A DNA stretch of 64,000 bases. Origin: JAHRAW01 sp963693025 (lineage in GTDB: Bacteria; Pseudomonadota; Gammaproteobacteria; Arenicellales; Poriferihabitantaceae). The position numbers and the translations under genes were made by a program. The stretch lies in the NCBI GenBank assembly GCA_963693025.1, contig OY843749.1:3085764-3149763 (forward strand), written 5' to 3'. Of the stretch, positions 34,981 to 44,582 are shown in pieces. The notes below the pieces were generated by a model. That model saw only the letters and a list, made by a program, of their open reading frames with translations, was not told the DNA's origin and made no database searches. How positions within the stretch are numbered: the first letter of the stretch is position 1; the number at the start of each line of letters is the position of its first letter.

Positions 34981-35895
34981 ATGGTCAAGCCGACCGGATA
35001 CATTGACGGCACCATCGGGCCGCTGGATGAAATTCGTGTGCCGGTGCTCGACCGCGGGTTTCTTTATGGCGATTCGATTTATGAGGTGATTCGCACTTAT
35101 TCGGGCATTCCGTTTATGTTTGACGAGCACCATGCGCGGCTGATGAATTCCGCGCGGTTGAGTATGATGAGCGTCAGCCAGGGGAAGCGAGAAATCGTCG
35201 ATGCGATTGTCGATACCATCAAAGCCGCCGGCGTTGCGCCGGGTGAAGATGTTTATGTGCGTTATCAGATTACGCGCGGCGAGGGCGCGGTGGATTTGTA
35301 TCCCGACCCGGACCTTCAATCACGGTTGATTATCATCGTCAAGCAAACCCCGAAGTGGAATCCGAACTTCTACCGAAAGGGTATGTCGCTTGCCATCCCC
35401 GGCTTGCGGCGCAACGCGGTCAACACGCTCGACCCCAACATCAAGGGCGGCAATTATCTGAACAACATCCTCGGCCTGGCGGAGGCGCGCGCGATGGGCG
35501 CGGATGAATGTTTGATGCTGGACGCGGACGGTTGGGTGACCGAGTGCTCCAACAGCAATGCGTGGTTCGTGCTGGAGGGCAAACTGGTTACGCCGGCGAC
35601 CGGCAATCTGCTCGGCTTGACGCGCAAGTCGCTGGTTGCGTTGCTGGACGCCGCCGGTCATGCCGGTACCGATATTGAGCGCACGCTGCACTGCGATGAG
35701 TTGGCGAACGCCACGGAGTGTTTTGTGACCAGCGCGACGCGCGAGGTGATGCCAGTGGCGAGCCTGCGGTTGCAGAACGGCGAGACGTTGACATTTCCAA
35801 GCGGCGGCGGCGATATGACGCGCCTGGCGATGAAACTCTACGCCGACATGCTGGCGGATTTCGTCAGCAACAATCGGGACAAGGCGTGGTTTTGA
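34981..35895 (+). CDS. Class IV aminotransferase (BCAT/DAAT family)
   Basis: A PLP-dependent fold-type IV transaminase, either branched-chain or D-amino acid type. The 304-residue sequence contains RVPVLDRGFLYGDSIYEVIR, the Schiff-base Lys in NIKGGNYLNNIL, and ADGWVTECSNSNAWFV. An ilvE role is plausible but not decided by the sequence. It starts nine bases after the AlkB-like gene. Confidence 0.85.
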   Translation: MVKPTGYIDGTIGPLDEIRVPVLDRGFLYGDSIYEVIRTYSGIPFMFDEHHARLMNSARLSMMSVSQGKREIVDAIVDTIKAAGVAPGEDVYVRYQITRGEGAVDLYPDPDLQSRLIIIVKQTPKWNPNFYRKGMSLAIPGLRRNAVNTLDPNIKGGNYLNNILGLAEARAMGADECLMLDADGWVTECSNSNAWFVLEGKLVTPATGNLLGLTRKSLVALLDAAGHAGTDIERTLHCDELANATECFVTSATREVMPVASLRLQNGETLTFPSGGGDMTRLAMKLYADMLADFVSNNRDKAWF

Positions 35896-35941
35896 TGAGA
35901 CGCAACCCAACCGCGATGCCACCCAACCGCCCCCGCCCGCT

Positions 35942-36718
35942 ATGAATCCCGAAACCCAAATTCGGCTTGCCGTGTTTTTCGTCATCTTGATTGTGATGAT
36001 GAGTTGGGAAGCGCTTGCGCCGCGCCGGACAACACCGGGGCGCGCCGTTCGCTGGCCCGCCAATCTCGGCATCGTTGCGCTCAACACCGCGTTGCTGATG
36101 CTGGCGCCGGTGAGCGCCGTCGGCGCGGCGTTGTTTTCGGTGTTCAACCACTTCGGCCTGTTCCTGTGGCTTCAACTGCCGCTGTGGCCCGCCATCATCC
36201 TGTCGCTACTGCTACTCGACTTGACGATTTACTGGCAACACCGCCTGTTCCACGCCATCCCCCAAGCCTGGCCCATTCACCGAATGCACCACACCGACAC
36301 CGAATTCGACGTAACCACCGGTCTGCGTTTTCATCCAATAGAAATCGTCATCTCCATCGCCATCAAAGCCGCGGTGATTATCCTGCTGGGCGTCCCGGTG
36401 CTGGCGGCAATCGCCTTCGAAATCATCCTCAACGCCACCGCGATGTTCAACCACGGCAACATCAAACTGCCGGCGGCGGCGGACAAAGTCCTGCGATGGT
36501 TTATCGTCACCCCGGACATGCACCGCGTTCACCACTCCGTCGATGCGCGCGAATACAACACCAATTACGGATTCAATCTGTCGCTCTGGGACCGGCTATT
36601 TTCCAGTTACACCGCGCAACCAAAAGCGGGCCACCGTGAAATGCAAATAGGCCAACACCAATACCGCAACCCAACCGAAGCGCGGCTGGACAAGTTGCTA
36701 ACCCAGCCGTTTCGCTGA
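35942..36718 (+). CDS. Sterol desaturase / fatty acid hydroxylase family protein
   Basis: A membrane di-iron enzyme with the histidine boxes HRLFH, HRMHH, HGN and HRVHH, four or five transmembrane segments and 258 residues. The substrate is likely a lipid or carotenoid. The ATG at 35942 is chosen. Confidence 0.85.
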   Translation: MNPETQIRLAVFFVILIVMMSWEALAPRRTTPGRAVRWPANLGIVALNTALLMLAPVSAVGAALFSVFNHFGLFLWLQLPLWPAIILSLLLLDLTIYWQHRLFHAIPQAWPIHRMHHTDTEFDVTTGLRFHPIEIVISIAIKAAVIILLGVPVLAAIAFEIILNATAMFNHGNIKLPAAADKVLRWFIVTPDMHRVHHSVDAREYNTNYGFNLSLWDRLFSSYTAQPKAGHREMQIGQHQYRNPTEARLDKLLTQPFR

Positions 36719-36730
36719 GCGCAACAATGC

Positions 36731-36736
36731 TATAAT
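36731..36736 (+). promoter_or_regulatory. Perfect -10 hexamer TATAAT immediately before the Trm112-family gene
   Basis: TATAAT ends seven bases before the ATG at 36743, which would place transcription start at or next to the start codon and give a leaderless mRNA. No good -35 is seen at the right spacing. Confidence 0.4.
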
Positions 36737-36742
36737 CCACCC

Positions 36743-37009
36743 ATGACGCTTGACAGAAAACTACTCGAAATCCTGGTCTGCCCGATCACCAAACAACCCG
36801 TGTTCCCGCTCGACCAACCCCGGCTGGACAAAGTCAACCGCTTAATAGCGCAAGGCAAACTGCACACGCTGGACGGAACCCAATTAGACACACCACTACA
36901 ACAAGCGCTAATCACGCGAAACGAAAATACGCTGTATCCGGTGGAAGGAAATGTGCCGGTGATGCTGGAGGAGCGGAGTATACCTTGTGAGCAGATTGAG
37001 GATTGGTAA
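36743..37009 (+). CDS. Trm112-family protein (UPF0434/YcaR-like)
   Basis: The 88-residue protein has the family start LLEILVCPITKQPVF and the end NTLYPVEGNVPVMLEE. It is longer than the usual 60 residues because of an insert (about 18-60) and lacks the second zinc Cys pair. The bacterial role is unclear; eukaryotic Trm112 activates methyltransferases. Confidence 0.88.
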   Translation: MTLDRKLLEILVCPITKQPVFPLDQPRLDKVNRLIAQGKLHTLDGTQLDTPLQQALITRNENTLYPVEGNVPVMLEERSIPCEQIEDW

Positions 37010-37044
37010 ACCCCCGTCATTCTCGAGCGTTAGTGACCCAACCC

Positions 37045-37311
37045 CGTCATTCTCTCGAGCGTTAGTGTCCGTTGCCGCCGCGCTTTTTCTTTTAAGCGGC
37101 GGCTTACGGACACTTACGTCCTCGGGAATCTCCCTGAGACTGGCACGGGCTTTGTTGAAATTCACGGTAGCCTTAGGGAGATTCCCGAAGGCGATGAAAA
37201 ATCCGCCGGGAGCGGATTTTCGCGTAGCCCGAAGGGTTTGTATCAGGGATGATACAAACAAAAATATGGTCGCCTGTCGGCTCCCTATTTTTCTATCGTT
37301 CGAGAATGACG
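37045..37311 (+). repeat. MITE-like dispersed repeat, copy F with hairpin insert
   Basis: This copy has an extra left-end fragment before it (37015-37040) and a 60-bp insert at about 37203-37262. The insert has two perfect palindromes: aaaatccgc-cggga-gcggatttt (37198-37220) and tttgtatca-ggga-tgatacaaa (37237-37258). The rest matches the consensus. Confidence 0.88.
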
Positions 37312-37320
37312 GCTATTACT

Positions 37321-37520
37321 CGTCATTCTCGAGCGTTAGTGTCCGTTGCCGCCGCGCTTTTTCTTTTAAGCGGCGGCTTACGGACACTTACGACCTCGGG
37401 AATCTCCCTAATATTGGCACGGACTTCGATAAAGTTCACGCTAGCCTTAGGAAGATTCCCGAAGGCGATGAAAAATATAGTCGCTGGCGCTCCTTATTTT
37501 TCTATCGTTCGAGAATGACG
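37321..37520 (+). repeat. MITE-like dispersed repeat, full copy G
   Basis: A complete copy with ends cgtcattctcgagcg and cgttcgagaatgacg. It is ten bases after copy F and in the same direction. A short right-end fragment follows at 37521-37560. Confidence 0.92.
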
Positions 37521-37569
37521 AAGTGAGGGGCTCCCTCTTTTCTACCGCTCGAGAATGACGGTTACAACT

Positions 37570-37769
37570 CGTCATTCTCGAGCGTTAGTGTCCGTTGCCG
37601 CCGCGCTTTTTCTTTTAAGCGGCGGCTTACGGACACTTACGACCTCGGGAATCTCCCTAAGACTGGCACGGACTTTGTTGAAATTCACGCCAACCTTAGG
37701 AAGATTCCCGAAGGCGATGAAAAATATAGTCGCTGGCGCTCCTTATTTTTCTATCGTTCGAGAATGACG
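37570..37769 (+). repeat. MITE-like dispersed repeat, full copy H
   Basis: The third copy in tandem, almost the same as copy G. A right-end fragment (37771-37814) ends the cluster. No gene is seen between 37010 and 37837. Confidence 0.92.
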
Positions 37770-37837
37770 AAGTGGGGGGTTCCCTATTTTCTACCGTTCG
37801 AGAATGACGAGTTGTAGGGAGTTTTCACACGCCGTTA

Positions 37838-39289
37838 TTACCTAATAGTTAAAGTGTTGGTTGCCGAATTGTAGCTACAGTAGCCTGTTGCTTTTTGTAT
37901 GTAGCTCATTAATTGTTCGTAATTGAGTTTAGTTTCAGGTAGTTTTTCCAGAGGAATAGCATACAAATAATCGGGTTTTTCCTCAGTACCTCCAACGCCG
38001 AGCACAATAAAAAATGGGTGGCCATGTGCTTTTTGATACTCTTTGTATTTTTGCAATTTCTCTCTACCTTTAATAACGTTATATCGGCCTTTATAGAATG
38101 AATTCCGCCATTTACATTCTAAAAATATTCTTTGATTTTCGCTGAGAATTTCCATTTCAAAATCAGGGTAATCATACTTGTTGGATGGTTTTAACAGTTT
38201 AACATTTTCACGGTTAGCCAGCAAATTTTCCACGTAACTCTCAAATGTTTTCCCTTGCTCATCATCTGATTTTTCTTTATCGACATCCACATTTTCCGCA
38301 ACCGTAATCTCGCCATCTTGAACTATTTTATTTTTTGAGAGAGATGTCTGTCGCACAAAGACTACGACAAAAATGACAAGTGCAAGTATAGCAATGAGGC
38401 CTATGGCAACCGTAATTGATTGCGCTTTGAATGGCAGCGTAGTGGTTTTTGTAACTGCTGTTGCATCGGAGGCTACTATGGACTGTTTTGGCGAAGCCCA
38501 CCCAAACGACAAAGAAATCCCCGCCTTGTCGCTATCATATAATTTTTGCATTTGAATGGAACGAACCCCGAAGAGTCCAAGAAATACCCCATAATCCCGA
38601 AACGCTTCCTGGTTTGGTGCAAAAGAATGAATAACAACCGCAGCACAATCAGCATTAAAGCGCTCGGCTTCGATTACCGCCGCTGCTGTGCGATGAAGGA
38701 GTTGATAGCGAATTTTGTCAGCGGGTGGATAACGAAGCCCTAATTTCTTGGAAATATATTTTAGTCTTTCTATTTTCCCTGCTGATGCGTTTTTCAACCA
38801 TTCCCCCACTGTTGGACCAAAAGACTCGTCCATTTTTCCTTCAACCGCAAGCGCGCATACATTGTCTTCCATGCGGATGAAAGCAAGCACATCCGACTTG
38901 CTGGAAGTTTTACCGCCCGGTAGCGGTGTTGCATGCTCAGGCGTTGCAATCAACAATTCCGCCGAATCGCCAAACAACGCTTGTATTTCTTGCGGCAAAT
39001 CAGGGTTGGCGTTATACCATGAAGCGGCCGTTTCATAGGCGGAGTAACCCTTTTTCCAATGGCGTTTCGAGACCAATTTCTGCCAGTCCTCGATGCCTTC
39101 GGCGGGGGTGTAGTGTTCGACGATTTCCTCCCAACTTAACTTGGGGGTTTTCAGGAAGTTTGATGAACCTTTGTCACCGGGAACATAAATCTTGTTATTC
39201 AAATCGACGGTCATACCAGTTGTTGGCAACAGGCTGATGATAATCATTAATCCTCCCGCCAATAGGCCGGAAAAAGTTGTACTCTTCAT
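37838..39289 (-). CDS. Membrane protein with DUF6946-like and C-terminal nuclease-like domains
   Basis: The 483-residue protein has a signal peptide (about residues 1-28), then a DUF6946-like domain (KLSWEEIVEHYTPAEGIEDW; IATPEHATPLPGGKTSSKSD; ALAVEGKMDESFGPTVGEWL; IRYQLLHRTAAAVIEAERF). A transmembrane helix follows (about 291-312, ITVAIGLIAILALVIFVVVF). The last domain has a PD-(D/E)xK-like motif set: YDYPDFEMEI and FLECKWRNSF. The VEGKMDE and ECKWR segments look like two E-x-K sites. If the signal is real, the first domain is outside and the second inside the cell. Composition is clearly AT-richer than the chromosome. I cannot assign a function; a defence role is an inference. Confidence 0.7.
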   Translation of the reverse strand: MKSTTFSGLLAGGLMIIISLLPTTGMTVDLNNKIYVPGDKGSSNFLKTPKLSWEEIVEHYTPAEGIEDWQKLVSKRHWKKGYSAYETAASWYNANPDLPQEIQALFGDSAELLIATPEHATPLPGGKTSSKSDVLAFIRMEDNVCALAVEGKMDESFGPTVGEWLKNASAGKIERLKYISKKLGLRYPPADKIRYQLLHRTAAAVIEAERFNADCAAVVIHSFAPNQEAFRDYGVFLGLFGVRSIQMQKLYDSDKAGISLSFGWASPKQSIVASDATAVTKTTTLPFKAQSITVAIGLIAILALVIFVVVFVRQTSLSKNKIVQDGEITVAENVDVDKEKSDDEQGKTFESYVENLLANRENVKLLKPSNKYDYPDFEMEILSENQRIFLECKWRNSFYKGRYNVIKGREKLQKYKEYQKAHGHPFFIVLGVGGTEEKPDYLYAIPLEKLPETKLNYEQLMSYIQKATGYCSYNSATNTLTIR

Positions 39290-39340
39290 GCGAAATTTCC
39301 TACTGTTGATTTAACCAAATCTAAACTTACCACAACCCAA

Positions 39341-41527
39341 TCAATTCCGCTTCCTCTGCCGCCCACTCCGCAACAACTTCTTATGCTTCTTACTCTTCAA
39401 CCGCGCCTGAGCAAATTCTATTTGTTGCAACTGACTGGCTCTGGCTTCTTCCGAATCCGGACAGCGTTTTACGTACACGCCGTTGGGTTGCATTTCCCAG
39501 GCGTTTTGGTTGTCGTCGAACAGGGTGTTGAGGGCGAGGCGTAGTTCGTTTTTTAGGGGGGCGGGGGTGATGCGGACGACGACTTCTACGCGGCTTTCCA
39601 AGTTGCGTTTCATCAGGTCGGCGGAGCCGATTAGGTATTCTTCCTCGCCGCCGTTTTGGAAATAGAAAATGCGGCTGTGTTCCAGGAAGCGGCCAACGAT
39701 GCTGATGACCGTGATGTTGTCGGAGATGCCTTTGATGCCGGGGCGCAGGCGGCAGGTGTCGCGGATGAGGAGTTCCACTTTGACTCCGGCTTGCGATGCC
39801 TGATACAGCGCTTTCACCAAGTCGCTGTCTTCCAACGCATTGGTTTTGATTTGAATCAAGCCGGGCTTGTCGGCGCTGTGTTTTTCGATTTCACGTTCGA
39901 TGTTTGCCAGCAATGTTTTTTTCAAGTGCTTGGGCGCGGGGATAATTTTGCGGTAGTTGCGCCGCGGCGCGTAGCCGGTGGTCAGGTAGTTGAACAATTC
40001 GGTGACGTCGTGGCCAATGTCTTCATCGCAACTCAGCAGGCCGAGGTCGGTATACAGCCGCGCGGTGCCGCCGTGATAATTTCCGGTGCCGATGTGCGCG
40101 TAGCGCCGCAGGCCGCTGTAATCCTGGCGCACCACCATCAGCACTTTGCAGTGCGTCTTCAAACCGATGACGCCATAAGTCACGTGGATGCCGGCTTGCT
40201 CCATTCGCTCCGACCATTCTATATTCGCGGCCTCGTCAAACTTCGCTTTGAGTTCCACCACCACCGCCACTTGTTTGCCATTGCGCGCCGCTTCAATCAA
40301 CAGGTCGACGATGCGCGTTTCGCGGTCGGTGCGATACAGCGTCATCTTGAGCGCCCGCACTTTCGGGTCGCGCGCCGCTTCCTCCAGAAACCTCACCACC
40401 GAAGTGGCGAACGATTCATACGGATGCTGCAGCAGGAGCGACTCCGCCTCGCGCACGATGTAGAAAATGCTGCGCGTCTGGTCTTGCAGGCGGTGGTGGT
40501 TGACCGGAACATGCGGCGGGTGGCGCAACTCGGCGATGGGCAGCGACGCAAGTTGCATCAGTTCGCGCTGCATCATCAGACCGTCTTGCACGAACACATC
40601 GCGCTCCATGTCGAGGCCGAGTTCCGCCGCCAGCATGCCCTTGCGGTCGGCGTCCATCGCGTGATTCACCACCATGCGCACGATGGGCGCGATGCGGCGG
40701 TCGCGCAGTTCCAATTCAATCATCGCCATCAAATCGTTGGCGCCGGATTCCTGCCGCTCGGCGGCGGCGTTGCGCGCGACAAAATAAAAATCGCGGGCGA
40801 TGATTTCCACTTCGGGAAACAACAGGTCGAGGTTGTTCGCCATCACATCTTCCAGCGGCACGAAGTGGTTGCTCTCCCCCACTTGAATGAAGCGCGCAAT
40901 GCCCGTGCCCACCGGCACCTTGACGCGCGCGAACATTGGCTCCTCGTCGTTGGCGGCGCGGATGGTCACCATGATATTCAGCGACAGGTTGGAGATGAAC
41001 GGAAACGGATGCGCCGGGTCGATGACCTGCGGCGTAACCAGCGGGAAAATGTTGTCGATGTAACGCCGCCGGATTTCGTCTTGCGTGGCTTGCTCAAGTT
41101 TCCGGTATTTGACGATGCGAATGTCGTGCTCGGCGAGTTGCTCAAGCAAGCCGGGCAGTTGCCGGTCGCGCTCGCTTTCAATCTCCGTCACCAGCGCGCG
41201 CACTTCGGTGAGTTGTTGCTGCGGCGTGCGCCCGTCAACCGAGAGCTCCGACACGCCAGTGGCGGCTTGCAGAATCAGGCCGCCGATGCGCTTCATAAAA
41301 AACTCGTCGATGTTGGACGCAAAGATGGCGAAAAATTTGAGGCGCTCGAGCAGCGGGTTGCGCGGGTCGGTGGCTTCGTGCAGCACGCGGCGGTTGAAGC
41401 GCAGCCAGGTCAGTTCGCGGTTGAGATAGAGTTCCGGGTTGTCCAAGTCGGACGCGGACGGCGTTTGCGGTTGTGCCGGTAGCGGTGACGGCGCGTCTTT
41501 GCGGAGTGGGGTCACGTTCGGGGTCAT
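39341..41527 (-). CDS. ppk: Polyphosphate kinase 1
   Basis: It makes polyphosphate from ATP. The 728-residue product is a normal PPK1: PELYLNRELTWLRFNRRVL at the N-terminus, the phosphorylated His in RYAHIGTGNYHGG, and DTCRLRPGIKGISDN. The C-terminus is Lys/Arg-rich. It starts at the ATG at 41527 and is divergent to the next gene. Confidence 0.96.
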   Translation of the reverse strand: MTPNVTPLRKDAPSPLPAQPQTPSASDLDNPELYLNRELTWLRFNRRVLHEATDPRNPLLERLKFFAIFASNIDEFFMKRIGGLILQAATGVSELSVDGRTPQQQLTEVRALVTEIESERDRQLPGLLEQLAEHDIRIVKYRKLEQATQDEIRRRYIDNIFPLVTPQVIDPAHPFPFISNLSLNIMVTIRAANDEEPMFARVKVPVGTGIARFIQVGESNHFVPLEDVMANNLDLLFPEVEIIARDFYFVARNAAAERQESGANDLMAMIELELRDRRIAPIVRMVVNHAMDADRKGMLAAELGLDMERDVFVQDGLMMQRELMQLASLPIAELRHPPHVPVNHHRLQDQTRSIFYIVREAESLLLQHPYESFATSVVRFLEEAARDPKVRALKMTLYRTDRETRIVDLLIEAARNGKQVAVVVELKAKFDEAANIEWSERMEQAGIHVTYGVIGLKTHCKVLMVVRQDYSGLRRYAHIGTGNYHGGTARLYTDLGLLSCDEDIGHDVTELFNYLTTGYAPRRNYRKIIPAPKHLKKTLLANIEREIEKHSADKPGLIQIKTNALEDSDLVKALYQASQAGVKVELLIRDTCRLRPGIKGISDNITVISIVGRFLEHSRIFYFQNGGEEEYLIGSADLMKRNLESRVEVVVRITPAPLKNELRLALNTLFDDNQNAWEMQPNGVYVKRCPDSEEARASQLQQIEFAQARLKSKKHKKLLRSGRQRKRN

Positions 41528-41677
41528 TTTTTCAGCGGCGGTTATGCCCGCGCGGGGCTATGGAACATAAACGCAATTATATCTTGAAATCAATTCCATA
41601 TTGGGCGATATTAACGCCAATTCCACACCGAGGCGATCCTGACCGGATGAACGCGCACCCTCCGTCGATATTTTCCA

Positions 41678-43276
41678 ATGGAACAGATTCTGTCAACCAC
41701 CAGTCAGTACTGGCAGTCGGTTCAGCCTGCGCTGTCGGCCATCACCTCAGTGCAGTCGGCCATCGCCTCAGCCTTGGCGTTCGACACCGCGTTGCTGTCC
41801 GAGCCGGGCATGCTGTTGCGCCTCGCGCTGCAATTCTGCCTGCTGGTGTGCTCGGCTTTCTTTTCAAGCGCCGAGACCGCGCTGTTCTCGTTGTCGCGGC
41901 TCGACCTGCAACAACTGCGCCGCGAAAAAAATCCGCGCGCCGAATCGATTCATGAGTTACTCGATCAGCCGCGCACGCTGATCATCTCCATCCTGAGCGG
42001 CAACGAGTTGGTCAACGTTGCCGCCACCGCCAACATGACCTCCATTTTGTTCACGCTGTACGGCGGCGCCGGCGCCGGTTGGATTAACCTGTTGGTGATG
42101 ATGCCGTTGCTGTTGTTGTTCGGGGAAGTGACGCCCAAGACGGTGGCGGTGCACAACCCGGTTCGTTACAGCACGCGAATCGTCGCCGAGCCGATGCGTT
42201 TTTGGGTGCGGCTGATTGCTCCCTTTCGCTGGGCGATTCGCGGCATCGCCGAGCGCATCACCACGCGCATGGTCGGCGAAGCGCAGACCGCCGACAACAT
42301 TCTGCAAGTGGATGAGTTCCTGACGCTGGTCGAGCAAGTCGCCGAAGAGGGCGAACTGGACGCCACCGAAAGGGCGCTGATTTACAACCTGCTGGAAGCC
42401 TCCGACACCGAAATCGTCGAGATGATGACGCCGCGCACGCGCATGGCGTTTCTGAATGTGGAGATGAGCGTGCCGGAGATGGTGGAAAAATTCACCCTCT
42501 ACCGCCACTCCCGCCTGCCGGTTTTCAAGACCCACCGCGACAACCTGGTCGGCTTCGTGCACGCCGAAGACATTCTGCGCCTGGTGCTGGACGGCGACGA
42601 CCTGCGCGCGCTTTCCCCCGAAGACATCATGCACCCGCCGGTGGTCGTGCCGCTGACCAAGAAGGTCGATGAGATGTTTGATTTCTTTCAAGGCAACGAA
42701 GTGCGCGCCGCCGCTTGCCTCAACGAATTTGGCGGGGTCGAAGGCTTCATCACCATGCGCGGCGTCATCAACTTCATCTTCGGCGATGTCAGCGGCGGAA
42801 TGCGCGCGACCGCCGGCTTGTATGCGGAAAAAGACAACAACATCTACGAAGTGCCCGGCGATATGAAACTCAACGACTTCAACAACCTCGCCAACTTCGG
42901 CATCGAAGACCCGCGCATGACCACCATCGGCGGGGTCGCCTTCCGCCTGCTCGACCGCCTGCCAAAGGAGGGCGACAAGGTGCAGATGGACGACATTCTG
43001 ATTCAGGTACTGGAAATGGACGCCCACCGCATCGCCCGCGTGCGCGTCGCGCAGGGCGTGCAGACGCACGACTTCGAGCGCGCGCAGGAAGTCATCGCCG
43101 AGGGCGCGCCGCCGGACGACAGCCGGACCGAGCGCGACGACGCCCGCGAGGCGGAAGACATGCCGGAAGGCATCGACGACAATCTGCGGGTCGAGCCTGA
43201 GGATGCGGACGAGGACGCTCACGCGCAACTCAATAGCCCAACCCAAACCCAAACCAGTAAGGGCGCAAGGTCATGA
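41678..43276 (+). CDS. CNNM/CorB-CorC family transporter-associated protein 1
   Basis: The 532-residue product has a DUF21 (CNNM) membrane domain with three or four helices (LLRLALQFCLLVCSAFFSSAETAL; FGEVTPKTVAVHNP), a CBS pair and a CorC_HlyC domain, and a highly acidic C-terminal tail (DEDAHAQLNS). Proteins of this family are linked to magnesium or cobalt efflux. Its end overlaps the next homologue by four bases. Confidence 0.9.
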   Translation: MEQILSTTSQYWQSVQPALSAITSVQSAIASALAFDTALLSEPGMLLRLALQFCLLVCSAFFSSAETALFSLSRLDLQQLRREKNPRAESIHELLDQPRTLIISILSGNELVNVAATANMTSILFTLYGGAGAGWINLLVMMPLLLLFGEVTPKTVAVHNPVRYSTRIVAEPMRFWVRLIAPFRWAIRGIAERITTRMVGEAQTADNILQVDEFLTLVEQVAEEGELDATERALIYNLLEASDTEIVEMMTPRTRMAFLNVEMSVPEMVEKFTLYRHSRLPVFKTHRDNLVGFVHAEDILRLVLDGDDLRALSPEDIMHPPVVVPLTKKVDEMFDFFQGNEVRAAACLNEFGGVEGFITMRGVINFIFGDVSGGMRATAGLYAEKDNNIYEVPGDMKLNDFNNLANFGIEDPRMTTIGGVAFRLLDRLPKEGDKVQMDDILIQVLEMDAHRIARVRVAQGVQTHDFERAQEVIAEGAPPDDSRTERDDAREAEDMPEGIDDNLRVEPEDADEDAHAQLNSPTQTQTSKGARS

Positions 43277-44532
43277 CGGCGCTCGGCATCATCTTGTTGT
43301 TCATCCTCTTGCTGTTGCTCAAGGGCTTCTTCTCCGGCTCGGAAATCGCGCTGGTGAATTCGGACAAGGTCAAGTTGAACGCGCGCGCAAATCAGGGCGA
43401 CAACGGCGCGAAAAAAGTGTTGGCGTTATACAAAGAGCCGGACTTGCTACTCGGCACCACGCTGGTCGGCGCCAACATCGCCACCGTGGCGCTGACCACG
43501 CTCGGCACGCTGTTGTGCATCCGGCTGTTCGGCGCCAACGGCGACTTATACGCCTTCCTCGCGCTCACCCCGCTGCTGCTCATCCTCGGCGAAATCGTCC
43601 CGAAAAGCGTCTATCAGCAGAAGTCGGATGAAATCGCACCCATCGCCATCTACCCGCTGCGAATCTTTTCCTTCCTCTTCTACCCCATCATCTTCGTCTT
43701 TTCGCGGATTGCGCGGCTGTGCGCGCGCGCGTTCGGCGGCGGCAAGGTCGAGCAAAACTTGTTTATGACGCGCGAGCAAATCCGCTCGGTGGTTGACATG
43801 GCAGAGCGCACTTCCAAGGTCGATGCCTTCGACCGCGGGCGCATCCGCCGCGTCATCCGCTTCGGCGAGACCACGGTCGGCGAAGCGATGATTCCCATCG
43901 CCGAAGTCACCGCCATCAACCGCAACAGCGGCATCCTGCGCGTCATCGCCACGGTGCGGCGCAAAGGCTACAACCGCCTGCCGGCGTATCGCGGCAACAC
44001 CAGCAACATCACCGGCATCGTCACCGTAACCACCTGGGACTTGCTGGACAAATCCCTGCGCGATAAAAAACTGGATGAGTTAATCAAGCCGGCGCACTAC
44101 GTGCTGCAATTCCAAACCATAGACCAGTTGCTGCCGACATTGCGCCAGCGGGACGACCACATGGCCGTGGTGGTGGATGAATTCGGCTCCGCCATCGGCA
44201 TCATCACGATGGAAGACATCGTCGAAGAAGTGGTCGGCGACATCGATGTCGGCTACGACTTCGACGAATACCTGCCACGCCGCAAACGCGTCATCGAAAG
44301 GCTCGGCGAGGGCAAATACCTCATCGATTCGCGGTCATCGGTGTCCGAAGTCAACGAAGTCCTGGAAATCAACCTCAACAGCCGCATCTCCCACACCATC
44401 GGCGGTCTGGTCATGGCACAACTAGGACACATCCCCGAACGCGGCGAGAACGTGGTGGAAATGGGATACCGCTTCACCGTGGAGGAAGTTACCGAACGTG
44501 CTATTGTTAAGTTGCGGGTTGAGTCGGTGTGA
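43273..44532 (+). CDS. CNNM/CorB-CorC family protein 2
   Basis: The 419-residue second copy has the same DUF21-CBS-CBS-CorC_HlyC layout (FFSGSEIALVNSDKVKL; LILGEIVPKSVYQQKSD; MAVVVDEFGSAIGIITMEDI). It begins within the 3' end of the first (ATGA), so the two are a translationally coupled pair and could form a heteromer. The pair probably derives from duplication, but divergence is high. Confidence 0.9.
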   Translation: MTALGIILLFILLLLLKGFFSGSEIALVNSDKVKLNARANQGDNGAKKVLALYKEPDLLLGTTLVGANIATVALTTLGTLLCIRLFGANGDLYAFLALTPLLLILGEIVPKSVYQQKSDEIAPIAIYPLRIFSFLFYPIIFVFSRIARLCARAFGGGKVEQNLFMTREQIRSVVDMAERTSKVDAFDRGRIRRVIRFGETTVGEAMIPIAEVTAINRNSGILRVIATVRRKGYNRLPAYRGNTSNITGIVTVTTWDLLDKSLRDKKLDELIKPAHYVLQFQTIDQLLPTLRQRDDHMAVVVDEFGSAIGIITMEDIVEEVVGDIDVGYDFDEYLPRRKRVIERLGEGKYLIDSRSSVSEVNEVLEINLNSRISHTIGGLVMAQLGHIPERGENVVEMGYRFTVEEVTERAIVKLRVESV

Positions 44533-44582
44533 GATTTTTGTACTTCCGTCATTCACTACCCCTTCGTCATTCACCACCACTT

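Noticed and set aside
39656..41482. Plus-strand open frame of 608 codons
   Set aside because: It is antisense to ppk; composition rich in His/Arg/Val is typical of the opposite strand of a GC-rich gene.
43273..44532. Second CNNM gene as a frameshifted continuation of the first
   Set aside because: Both have complete membrane and CBS domains and an ordinary ATGA overlap.
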